From Bacteroidales bacterium (lineage in GTDB: Bacteria > Bacteroidota > Bacteroidia > Bacteroidales > FEN-979), in the NCBI GenBank assembly GCA_023231065.1, contig JALNWE010000021.1:1-47084 (forward strand): a stretch of 47,084 nt of DNA. The letters run 5' to 3'. A program made the translations under genes and the position numbers. Under the pieces are notes generated by a model. That model ran no database searches. It saw only the letters and a program-made list of their open reading frames with translations, and was not told where the DNA came from. Every line of letters starts with the position of its first letter. Within the stretch, counting starts at the first letter, position 1. Shown here piece after piece: positions 32,835-41,237 of the stretch.

Positions 32835-34037
32835 TTACAATCCCAGCTTTTTCCGGATCTCCTCGGGAATAGCATTTTTATTTACCATGAAATCCATGGT
32901 CTTCAGCCTTACATAGGCCTCTGAAACATAGATATATCCATTGTAAGGACTTCCTTCAGTTCCCCAGGAGTTTTTCACGATATAATATTTATTTCCCTTT
33001 TGATCATTGGCGATGCCGGTGATATGCAAGCCATGGTCGTCGGTGGTTTGATAATTATCGAATTCCATCTGGCGCATCTCCTGCGTGATTTCTTTTTCCG
33101 GAACAATTTTGTCAAACTTATACAGAAGTTTATCTTTTTCCGAATCGCTCATTTTAGTCCAGCGATCTTTATCGGTCCCTGAAATTTCCGATGCATTTTT
33201 ATCCGGGACGATGGCAACCCCGTTCTTCCAGGCGAATCCTTTTTCACTCACATCGGCCCCCCATGCGATGGTATAACCATTCATAATGGAATAGTCGATA
33301 ATGCGGATTATATCATCAATAGGAACGTTGTAAACTTCATCGAGGATCCAGTTATCGGGGATTTCGATGATGAACTTTGAATAAAAAGGATGGTGAGAGT
33401 ATGAAGAAATCTCAACATAATCGTCGAGCTTCAGCCCCAGTGCATCGGCAAATGTCTTCGGGGTATATTCCATTCCTTTATAATTAAACTTTTCAGGAAT
33501 GGTCCCAAGATAAGCATCGACCAACCCGTTAAAACCTTTCAGCCATACAGGCGTCAATTTCCGGTTAGGATTTTTGACCACTGCTTCCACATCGGCATCC
33601 AGCACTGCATCCATTTCTCCGTGGACCGGATTCACTTCGCCAATTACTTGTCCCGAATAAACCGATTCAGGTGTGATGCCATATTTACGGATCATGTTGA
33701 TCACATCGTGGGCAGCGCCCCCTGGGCCAAAATTGTGTTTACCATTAAAACGGACATACATTTCGGCCTTTTCAGGATAGGCTTTGTGGACCGGGAACAT
33801 TTCGGAAAGGTCGAAGGTGTCTTTACCCATGCGCAGGAGTTCGGACTCCAGAAAGGAAATCGTCGAATAGCTCCAGCAGGTGCTTGACCTGAATTGGTTT
33901 TTTATCGAGGTTGCCGGTAATTGTTTTACAACAGTAAAGATATAGACGCTGTCGGCCTTCTTTTCGGGTGTTTGTGCAAAAATGAAGTTTGAGCCTGCAA
34001 AAAGAAATGCCATAAATAAGATAAAATGTGTTCGCAT
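32835..34037 (-). CDS. Exported C1-family (bleomycin hydrolase/PepC-like) cysteine peptidase
   Basis: 400 residues from the ATG at 34037, which gives a clean signal peptide (MRTHFILFMAFLFAGSNFIFAQ). The frame extends to 34112, but the promoter box at 34073-34080 lies inside that extension. The catalytic set is Gln in KNQFRSSTCW, Cys54, His338 (DDHGLHITGIA) and Asn356 (VKNSWGT). The size and spacing fit the C1B bleomycin hydrolase/aminopeptidase C family, common as secreted enzymes in Bacteroidota. The C-terminal residues that give BLH its aminopeptidase mode are replaced by ..EEIRKKLGL. Confidence 0.88.
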   Translation of the reverse strand: MRTHFILFMAFLFAGSNFIFAQTPEKKADSVYIFTVVKQLPATSIKNQFRSSTCWSYSTISFLESELLRMGKDTFDLSEMFPVHKAYPEKAEMYVRFNGKHNFGPGGAAHDVINMIRKYGITPESVYSGQVIGEVNPVHGEMDAVLDADVEAVVKNPNRKLTPVWLKGFNGLVDAYLGTIPEKFNYKGMEYTPKTFADALGLKLDDYVEISSYSHHPFYSKFIIEIPDNWILDEVYNVPIDDIIRIIDYSIMNGYTIAWGADVSEKGFAWKNGVAIVPDKNASEISGTDKDRWTKMSDSEKDKLLYKFDKIVPEKEITQEMRQMEFDNYQTTDDHGLHITGIANDQKGNKYYIVKNSWGTEGSPYNGYIYVSEAYVRLKTMDFMVNKNAIPEEIRKKLGL

Positions 34038-34072
34038 ATTATTGGGTTTTTGGTTAGCTGGTTTGACCGATT

Positions 34073-34080
34073 CAAAGGTA
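34073..34080 (-). promoter_or_regulatory. -7 box for the C1 peptidase gene
   Basis: On the minus strand TACCTTTG, exact consensus, 35 bases upstream of the ATG at 34037. It decides against the longer start at 34112. Confidence 0.5.
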
Positions 34081-34128
34081 AGAAATTGAAGAATCCCAAA
34101 GTGAAATTTCAAAAATAGTTACATCAGG

Positions 34129-35076
34129 TTATTTATTGCTTTCAAACGGATGTTCCTGTTCAAAATCAGGCCGGTAATGATAATTGCTGTCAAATTCCTG
34201 GATCCAGCCACGGTCCATCCCGAGCTTTTCCATTTCTTCCATGATCCGCTCATATTCTTTCCCGGATATGGTCCTTCCAAGCAATGGATGACCTGAGACC
34301 CTGGGTGTCGGATAGTATTGTGACATCAGTGAAATGTGGATCCGCGGTGATAATTCGCCGGCAATGAAGCGGAGTACGGACAGGCTGTTTTCCACTTGTC
34401 CTGGCAACACAAGATGACGGATGATCAGTCCCGTTTCTGCGCCTCCCTCTTCATCCGTGATCAGCGTTGAACCTTTCTGACGGTACATCTCGCGAATGGC
34501 TTTGGTCGCCATATCCGGATAATCTGCGGCGCCGGACCATGCTTTGGAAAGGGCCGGATCCATGTATTTTAAATCCGGAAGATAAACATCAATCAAACCT
34601 TCGAGTGACCTGATCGTTTCTGCTTTATCATATCCATTGGTATTATAAATCCATTTTGGTTTATACCCCAGCGACCCCATGGCAACGATGATGGCTTTCA
34701 TCTGGGGAATAAAATGGGAAGGCGAGACAAATCCAACCCGCCGGATACCCTGGTCAAGGATAGCGGCAACCCGCTTAGTCACCTCTTCCAAAGCCATTTG
34801 TGAAAAAGTACGGCTGATCCTGTTATCGCTTATCTGATGGTTCTGACAGTAAATACATTGAAGGTTGCAGTTGGTAAAGAAGATGTTGCATATTCCTTCC
34901 TTGCCACTTACAGCTGGTTCTTCACCCCGGTGTATGCAGACGGACGCGATATTAAACGAATCATTGCTTTTGCAGTACCCGGTTCTGTTTTTCAGCCTGT
35001 TCGCGTGACAGTTTCGTGGGCAGAGGCAACAATCCTCAAGTTCAGATAAAGGAGTTGAAAGCATATTTAAATTCAT
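34129..35076 (-). CDS. PflX-like radical SAM protein
   Basis: 315 residues from the ATG at 35076 (MNLNMLSTPLSELEDC). The longer frame to 35151 crosses the promoter region and the divergent HAD start. A leading cysteine cluster CCLCPRNCHANR is followed by the radical-SAM motif Cys70-x3-Cys74-x2-Cys77 (CNLQCIYC). WIYNTNGYDKAE and VYLPDLKYMDP are typical of the PflX/COG1313 group, related to pyruvate formate-lyase activases. The target protein is unknown; no glycyl-radical enzyme gene is in the window. It diverges from the HAD gene through overlapping promoters. Confidence 0.85.
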   Translation of the reverse strand: MNLNMLSTPLSELEDCCLCPRNCHANRLKNRTGYCKSNDSFNIASVCIHRGEEPAVSGKEGICNIFFTNCNLQCIYCQNHQISDNRISRTFSQMALEEVTKRVAAILDQGIRRVGFVSPSHFIPQMKAIIVAMGSLGYKPKWIYNTNGYDKAETIRSLEGLIDVYLPDLKYMDPALSKAWSGAADYPDMATKAIREMYRQKGSTLITDEEGGAETGLIIRHLVLPGQVENSLSVLRFIAGELSPRIHISLMSQYYPTPRVSGHPLLGRTISGKEYERIMEEMEKLGMDRGWIQEFDSNYHYRPDFEQEHPFESNK

Positions 35077-35097
35077 CGGGCAGGATGGTATTTTCGC

Positions 35098-35119
35098 TAC
35101 TTTTGAGCCTGCAAAACTA
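35098..35119. promoter_or_regulatory. Overlapping divergent -7 boxes
   Basis: The plus-strand TACTTTTG (35098-35105) and the minus-strand TAGTTTTG (35119-35112) are six bases apart and nearly mirror each other. Each would start a transcript that runs over the other box. A minus-strand TTTG (35145-35142) lies 22 bases upstream of its -7 box. Confidence 0.5.
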
Positions 35120-35125
35120 CGATAA

Positions 35126-35770
35126 ATGATAATTGATCTTTCAAAATACACGCATATCGTCTGGGATTGGAACGGAACGCTTCTGGATGATGCCTGGCTT
35201 TGTGTGGATGTGATGAATGGAATGTTGCAGGAACGTAACTTACCTCTTAAAACATTGGAACAATACCGTGAAGTATTTGATTTTCCGGTCAGGGATTATT
35301 ATGTAAAGCTTGGATTTGATTTTGAAAAAGAACCTTTCGATGTGGTCGGGATGGAATTTATTAATCGATATAACCAGCGGCAACATGAAACCATTTTACA
35401 ACCCGAAGCCTTAGAAATTTTATCCTGGATGGCATCCCATGGGCTAAGGCAATCTATATTATCGGCCCGTGAACAGAATGAATTACTGGAAGAATCACGG
35501 ATACTGGGCGTCGCCGGCTTTTTTGACCGGATCTATGGTCTGGATGACCACTATGCACATGGTAAGATAGATGTTGGACAAAAGCTTATCCGGGACCTTG
35601 CAGTTCCCATCCAAAAAATGTTATTTATCGGAGATACCCGGCATGATGCTGAAGTAGCCATTGAATTGGATATGGATTGTATCCTTGTACAGGATGGGCA
35701 CCACAGTCTGGAAAGGCTGATGGAAATGGGGTTCCCGGTAGTTCCTTCCCTGAAATCAATAATTGAATAA
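35126..35770 (+). CDS. HAD-family hydrolase (phosphoglycolate phosphatase-like)
   Basis: A 214-residue haloacid-dehalogenase-type phosphatase. Motif I is WDWNGTLLDD with the nucleophile Asp14. The usual second aspartate (general acid/base) is Asn16, a variant seen in some Gph-like proteins. Motif II is SILSAREQ, motif III lysine lies in HGKIDVGQK, and motif IV is FIGDTRHDAEVA. A helical cap sits between motifs I and II, as in phosphoglycolate phosphatases. Substrate uncertain. Its stop is one base before the ATG of the glycosidase gene. Confidence 0.82.
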   Translation: MIIDLSKYTHIVWDWNGTLLDDAWLCVDVMNGMLQERNLPLKTLEQYREVFDFPVRDYYVKLGFDFEKEPFDVVGMEFINRYNQRQHETILQPEALEILSWMASHGLRQSILSAREQNELLEESRILGVAGFFDRIYGLDDHYAHGKIDVGQKLIRDLAVPIQKMLFIGDTRHDAEVAIELDMDCILVQDGHHSLERLMEMGFPVVPSLKSIIE

Positions 35771-35771
35771 T

Positions 35772-38700
35772 ATGAAAATACAGAACCTGACCGGTATTAT
35801 TCACGACCGGTTACCTTTTATTCAGGCTATGGTTAACCGGAAGCTATGGCTGATCCCGGTTTTTATTTTATGGCTCAATCCCATCACGGCCCAATCCGTA
35901 AAAGGGAAAGACATGCATATGCATTCCATACCCCTAACCTCTAAAAAATCTTCAAAGGCGGGACAGGCCCCAAAACCCATCATTGCTTTTTTAAGCCAGC
36001 TTCCTTATGATCAGTCAGATATACGGATAAAAAGCGCTTTTGACCAGTTGAAGGATTTTCATCAGGACTCAGCGGTTTTTTTAACTTTCAAGCAAGTGGA
36101 AAAGCAACCGAAAAAGTTATCCAGGTATTTCGCTTTGTGGATCCACCGTCCCGATACCACCCTATTTACCCCTGATGAATCCAATGCTGATCTCAACCTT
36201 GCCCTGAAGAAATATGTCGAAAACGGGGGAAAGCTTTTTCTGACCCAACAAGCTGTGCATTATCTCAATATACTGGGATATGAACCGGTTCCTTTGAAAG
36301 ACAGCACAAAGTCCTGCATAGACGAAGGAAATGGCCGCAAACTTGGATTTCATGCATTCCTTTATCATCCCTTGTTTGATGGTTTGAATGGAGGCGCTTA
36401 TGTAAACAGGCCGGTAGTTGATATCACCACCCGTGTTGCCGGTTTTTTCGGTCATGATGTACCCCAAGAAGGACAAGTTATCGCGGTTGATTGGGATTAT
36501 ATCTTTCTCAGGGAGGAGTCAAAGCTGGTATTGGAATATTTACCGGGGAAAGGACAGGTGCTTGCCGTGGGTGGGTACCTGGATTATATCTCTCCCAATC
36601 TGAACCGGGAGCATTTGAACCTGTTTACGAAAAATTGCCTTGATTACCTGGCGGGCAGGAAAGAGGATCAAAAGAAATACTACTGGGATTATTCTCCGAA
36701 TACTGTTTTATCCTATCCTCCCCGGTTGGAGAATGAACCATGGTTGGAACCTGTATCTTATGTTGTAAACTGGAAAGGCACTGCCGGAGAGCTGACAATG
36801 AATAACCGTTTTGGTTCGGGGAATTTCTGGGATGTAGCCGGTGAAAGGTTACTGACAATGGGATCAGAAAAAAGCGGGATTGAAGAAGTGTGGGCGCATC
36901 CTTTCATGGCTTTCAGGGATTATGAAGCAGGGATCAGATTTGCTGATCGGGATACGATCTGTTGGTTAGCGGACGAACAACCTGAAATCTCAGTTGATCC
37001 TGCCTGTTTTACACGGTTGTATCAATTCAATGGGGCTTCCCTGAAAGAGGTGATCGTGAATGATCCGGTTGATCCTGATGGCGTAATCCATTACGAATAC
37101 CGCGGTTTTTACCCGGCAGAACTGGTCATTCGGTTCAAATCGAATTTAAGATGGATGTGGCCATATTCGGAGCATGTCACAGGCTCTGTTTTTCATTCAT
37201 GGAATGCGGAGATGGGCGCCATCACATTTCAGGATAAAACCGGCAACCTGAATGTTATCATAGGTGGGACAAAAAAGCCTGTTTTCCATCTTTCGGGTCA
37301 GTTTGAAGGATTTACCTGGTCAAAGGCCGACAGCGCATTTCATGGTATCCCTACCGAAAAATTCCAGGCTTCCGGGTTATTACAGTATCATCTTGAAATG
37401 AACGACAACCTGGACATGGTATATACTGCAACTTCCGAAGGAAATAGCACAACTTATGAGCAATATGGAAAAGCCATTCATCATCCGGAGCAGATATTTG
37501 AACGGGCAATAAAACACGCGGATGAGGTATTGGGGAAAAGCCTGGTCATCACTTCTCCCGATAAAAATTTCAATACTGGTTATAAGTGGGCCTTATTGGC
37601 AACCGACCGTTTTTTTGTGAATACTCCGGGAATGGGCAAGGCTTTGGTAGCGGGTTATGCTACGACTCGCAAAGGATGGGATGGCGAACACAAAGTTAAC
37701 GGAAGGCCTGGTTATGCCTGGTATTTCGGAAGGGATGCATCATGGAGCTGTTACGCGTTGCTGGATTATGGGGATTTTTCAAAGGTCAGGTCCCAGTTGC
37801 AATTCTTCAATAAATATCAGGATTTTTCGGGGAAGATCTTTCATGAAGCCAGCACTTCCGGTTTTATCCATTATGATGCCGCCGACGCAACTCCGTTATA
37901 TATTGTCCTGGCCGGAAAATATTTCCGTCATACCAATGATACTGCCTTTCTTCGTGAAACCTGGCCCAACATAAAAAAAGCGATCAATTTTTGTTTTTCT
38001 ACCGATACCGATCATGATCACCTGATCGAGAATACCAATGTAGGTCACGGATGGGTAGAAGGCGGCGAGTTATATGGTTCCCATGCGACATTTTATATGA
38101 ATGGGACCTGGGGGGCCGCACTGACCGAAGCTGCCAATATGGCTTCCTTTATGAAAGATATTGAAGCAGAAAGTTACCGGCTTGAAGTACGGGAATTGAG
38201 GAAGATCATTGACCGGGATTTCTGGGACAACAACAGCCGTTTTTTTGCTTACGGGATGAACAAAGATGGTTCATTCCGCAGGGAACCAACGGTACTTCCT
38301 GCGGTTCCGATGTATTTCAGGATGACGGACCGAAATAAAGCCAGGATCAGTATGCAACAATATGCCGGAAATGCATTCAGCACAAACTGGGGCGTACGGA
38401 TTGTAAGGGAAGATAGTCCACTCTTCAAACCCACTGGCTACCATTTTGGAAGTGTATGGCCGTTGTTTACAGGGTGGGCTTCCCTGGCTGAATATAATAA
38501 CGGGAATTTTATCCAGGGATATTCTCATCTGATGAACAACCTGAACGTTTACCGGTCGTGGGGGCTTGGATTTGTTGAAGAAGTTTTAAATGGTGCGGAA
38601 TATAAACCGTCGGGCGTTTGCCCTCACCAGTGCTGGTCGGAAACCATGGTGTTGCAGCCGGCCATAGAAGGATTGCTCGGATTGGAGGTCAATGCCGGTG

Positions 38701-39305
38701 AACAAAAAATCACCCTGGCCCCGCATCTTCCGGCCGAATGGGATTCGCTGAGTGTCCATAATATCCGGATGGGTCAGCAATTACTGGATTTCAGGTTTTC
38801 GAGAACTGGTGGGATATACAACTATGATTTTTTACCCGATCAGGGAAAACCGGTTACCATTGAGTTCATGCCCTCCTTCCCTGCCGGGACACAGGTATCC
38901 AGGGTGAACCTTGATGGCAGGGATTTCCCCTATACAACTTTTACAGAAGATGCCACGGTAGTCCTTTATGTTAAGATCGTCACCGGGATACCATCCCAAC
39001 TTATCGTTGAAACAGAGGGCGGAATTTCTGTCCTACCGGTTGTCCCTGATCCGAAACCTGGCGCCAGCGCTGAAGGACTGCGGATAACCGGAGCCCGTTT
39101 AGCCGGGAATCAATACATGATTGAAGTGGAAGGAAGATCCGGGACCAGCGGGATCATTGAGGTTTATTCAGCCAGCACACCGGAAATTGCTGAAAACGCA
39201 TATCCCCTCGATCATTCAGGAAAGATTTACCGCTATTCCGTCGATTTTGAAAAAGCCGAACAGAAATACATAACAAAAAAGGTCATTCTAAAAGTATTGA
39301 AGTAG
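35772..39305 (+). CDS. Large secreted (alpha/alpha)6 glycosidase, amylo-alpha-1,6-glucosidase-like
   Basis: 1177 residues from ATG 35772. An in-frame ATG at 35829 gives a better signal peptide (MVNRKLWLIPVFILWLNPITAQ), and a TTG at 35763 overlaps the HAD stop. Residues about 60-300 look like a glutamine-amidotransferase-like/ThuA-type domain (PIIAFLSQLPYDQSD, YVENGGKLFLTQQA). Residues about 310-590 are beta-rich. Residues about 600-960 form an (alpha/alpha)6 toroid: YKWALLATDRFFV, WYFGRDASWSCYALLDYGD (Asp655), NTNVGHGWVEGG (Glu763), GSVWPLFTGW and CPHQCWSETMVLQP. A beta-sandwich follows, ending without a T9SS domain. The toroid resembles glycogen-debranching and GH63-like enzymes; linkage unknown. 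Confidence 0.72.
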   Translation: MKIQNLTGIIHDRLPFIQAMVNRKLWLIPVFILWLNPITAQSVKGKDMHMHSIPLTSKKSSKAGQAPKPIIAFLSQLPYDQSDIRIKSAFDQLKDFHQDSAVFLTFKQVEKQPKKLSRYFALWIHRPDTTLFTPDESNADLNLALKKYVENGGKLFLTQQAVHYLNILGYEPVPLKDSTKSCIDEGNGRKLGFHAFLYHPLFDGLNGGAYVNRPVVDITTRVAGFFGHDVPQEGQVIAVDWDYIFLREESKLVLEYLPGKGQVLAVGGYLDYISPNLNREHLNLFTKNCLDYLAGRKEDQKKYYWDYSPNTVLSYPPRLENEPWLEPVSYVVNWKGTAGELTMNNRFGSGNFWDVAGERLLTMGSEKSGIEEVWAHPFMAFRDYEAGIRFADRDTICWLADEQPEISVDPACFTRLYQFNGASLKEVIVNDPVDPDGVIHYEYRGFYPAELVIRFKSNLRWMWPYSEHVTGSVFHSWNAEMGAITFQDKTGNLNVIIGGTKKPVFHLSGQFEGFTWSKADSAFHGIPTEKFQASGLLQYHLEMNDNLDMVYTATSEGNSTTYEQYGKAIHHPEQIFERAIKHADEVLGKSLVITSPDKNFNTGYKWALLATDRFFVNTPGMGKALVAGYATTRKGWDGEHKVNGRPGYAWYFGRDASWSCYALLDYGDFSKVRSQLQFFNKYQDFSGKIFHEASTSGFIHYDAADATPLYIVLAGKYFRHTNDTAFLRETWPNIKKAINFCFSTDTDHDHLIENTNVGHGWVEGGELYGSHATFYMNGTWGAALTEAANMASFMKDIEAESYRLEVRELRKIIDRDFWDNNSRFFAYGMNKDGSFRREPTVLPAVPMYFRMTDRNKARISMQQYAGNAFSTNWGVRIVREDSPLFKPTGYHFGSVWPLFTGWASLAEYNNGNFIQGYSHLMNNLNVYRSWGLGFVEEVLNGAEYKPSGVCPHQCWSETMVLQPAIEGLLGLEVNAGEQKITLAPHLPAEWDSLSVHNIRMGQQLLDFRFSRTGGIYNYDFLPDQGKPVTIEFMPSFPAGTQVSRVNLDGRDFPYTTFTEDATVVLYVKIVTGIPSQLIVETEGGISVLPVVPDPKPGASAEGLRITGARLAGNQYMIEVEGRSGTSGIIEVYSASTPEIAENAYPLDHSGKIYRYSVDFEKAEQKYITKKVILKVLK

Positions 39306-39324
39306 GGATGACTTATCATTCATT

Positions 39325-40035
39325 TCATTTCCCGGAGAGAAACAGCATGAAGGCGTCTTTATAGGTTTCGCTGATTGGAATAACATGACTGTTGACGAAT
39401 AACCTGTTTCTCTTTACCTTGTCGATTTTATTGATGGCAACGATGAAGGACTTGTGGACCCTGCAGAAATTATCAGGAGGCAGTTCCCTGAGAATATTGG
39501 CAAAACTTTGTAGGACCATGATCTTTCCTGATCGGGTATGGATGCATAAATATTCCTTCATCCCTTCAATGAACAGAATATCGTCAAAATCGATGCGTTG
39601 TATCCGGAATTCGGTTTTTACGAAAAAAAAGGATCTTGGATTTTGCCTGACGCGATCCCCTTCCGCGGGTTTATGGTCATAAAATTGCTGGTACACTTTT
39701 TCGATGGCTTGTATGAACCTTTCGAACGAAATCGGTTTCAGCAGATAATCGGCGACATTCATATTAAATGCTTCAATGGCATAGGAATCATAAGCAGTTG
39801 TCAGAATAATTTGCGGATGGAAATGAAGCGCTTTTAAAAACTGGATCCCGGTAAACCCTTCCATTTCGATGTCAAGAAAAACAAGGTCAACTTTATTATT
39901 TGCCAAAAAGGATAACGGTTCAATGGCATTATTATAAGTACCGGTACATTCTAAAAATGGCACCCGCTGAATATATTCCGTCATCTGTTCAATGGCAGGG
40001 ATTTCGTCATCAATGACGATACATTTGATTTTCAT
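39325..40035 (-). CDS. LytTR-family response regulator
   Basis: 236 residues. The receiver domain has the acidic pair IDDE, phospho-acceptor Asp55 (LVFLDIEMEG), Thr in ILTTAYD and Lys in YLLKPIS. The C-terminal half is a LytTR DNA-binding domain (FFFVKTEFRIQRIDFDDILFIEGMKEYLCIHTRSGKIMVLQSFANI, then FCRVHKSFIVAINKID). It overlaps the upstream kinase gene by 26 bases. The divergent TonB-dependent receptor gene is a natural candidate target, by position only. Confidence 0.93.
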   Translation of the reverse strand: MKIKCIVIDDEIPAIEQMTEYIQRVPFLECTGTYNNAIEPLSFLANNKVDLVFLDIEMEGFTGIQFLKALHFHPQIILTTAYDSYAIEAFNMNVADYLLKPISFERFIQAIEKVYQQFYDHKPAEGDRVRQNPRSFFFVKTEFRIQRIDFDDILFIEGMKEYLCIHTRSGKIMVLQSFANILRELPPDNFCRVHKSFIVAINKIDKVKRNRLFVNSHVIPISETYKDAFMLFLSGK

Positions 40036-41038
40036 GAAGGTTTAAGGTTAAGTCAATGATGTATCGTTTTTCAGTATCATTTACTATCAGGTCATGAGCG
40101 CCCGGAAAAAGCAGATCAAGCCGGCGTTTTATATTCATTATACCAATTCCCTTTGACATGTTCCTTTCCGCACTACTTAAAATCCGTTTGGTATTCTGAC
40201 AATGAAAGCGGAGCATCTCCCCTTTTATCGTCAGCGAAATTTTGATTTTATCCTCAACGGATTTGCATCCATGTTTAAATGCATTTTCTATGAATGGGAT
40301 GAATAACATCGGGGGTATATTAATTCCGGCAGGATCCCCATCGATATCAAAGGTTACAAAACCGGGATCCTTATACCGGAGTTTCTGAAGGGCAAGGTAA
40401 CTCTCAATATATTTTATCTCTTTTTCCACAGGGACTTTTTCTGTATTGGCTTCATACAGCATATAGCGCATGATTTCGGCGAGCTTGATGATGGCAAAAG
40501 ATGTTTTATCTGGATCGTGCCTGGCAAAGGAATGAATATTGTTTAAAATGTTAAATAAAAAATGTGGATTGATCTGTGACCTGAGCAAGGCCAGCTCTGT
40601 CCTGACCTGTTGCCTTTCCAACTCCCTCTGCCGATCACGTTTTTCATACCAGTTTATCCCAACCCTGAATAAAATGCCATAAAAAGAATAGAGCAGGTTA
40701 TGTCCCATGCTGGAGAGATAAAAGGCCCTTAGCTGTTCTTCTTCATGAACGCCATTCAGGTAGTAATATCCAGCCCATAACCCACTGTTCAGGATGAAAA
40801 AGAAAACAACAAGAATCACATTCCATACGAGTTTTTTCCGGTTGTAAAACCGTGGGGCAAAGAAAAAATAAAATACACAAAAGGTCAGGCAGTCTAATGG
40901 AAAGGTAAGCACCATCGTCCTGAAAACTTCTGAGGCCGCACCTTGACTGAATTGGTAGATATTCCTGATTAAAAAGACAATGACCTGAAAAATCCAGAAT
41001 ACGAGTGGTGCGAGAAGACGGATTTTTTTGATATACAT
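40010..41038 (-). CDS. LytS-type sensor histidine kinase
   Basis: 342 residues. The first 135 or so carry four hydrophobic helices with short loops and no obvious extracellular sensor domain. A short coiled linker (RDRQRELERQQVRTELALL) leads to the His_kinase domain with phospho-acceptor His159 in SQINPHFLFNILNNI. The ATP-binding N-box reads PPMLFIPFIENAFKHG, with SKGIGIMNIKRRL as G-box. It belongs to the PF06580 class that pairs with LytTR regulators. A possible -7 box (TATTTTTG on the minus strand at 41052-41045) lies only seven bases before the ATG, so the message could be nearly leaderless or start elsewhere. Confidence 0.92.
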   Translation of the reverse strand: MYIKKIRLLAPLVFWIFQVIVFLIRNIYQFSQGAASEVFRTMVLTFPLDCLTFCVFYFFFAPRFYNRKKLVWNVILVVFFFILNSGLWAGYYYLNGVHEEEQLRAFYLSSMGHNLLYSFYGILFRVGINWYEKRDRQRELERQQVRTELALLRSQINPHFLFNILNNIHSFARHDPDKTSFAIIKLAEIMRYMLYEANTEKVPVEKEIKYIESYLALQKLRYKDPGFVTFDIDGDPAGINIPPMLFIPFIENAFKHGCKSVEDKIKISLTIKGEMLRFHCQNTKRILSSAERNMSKGIGIMNIKRRLDLLFPGAHDLIVNDTEKRYIIDLTLNLHENQMYRH

Positions 41039-41237
41039 AGGTCACAAAAATAGGAAATAGTGTGATAAAACAAGGTTGAATTAAACGAAACCCCTGATTT
41101 CATCAACGAGTTGCCGGATTTTCCGGTCGAACTTAAAATTGACTGATAATCATGCAGGATAACAGGTTGATCGATTCTGTTTTTTTTAAATTCCCGCAAT
41201 GGGTTTCTTTGTGTCCTGCATAAAACCATTTCATCCA

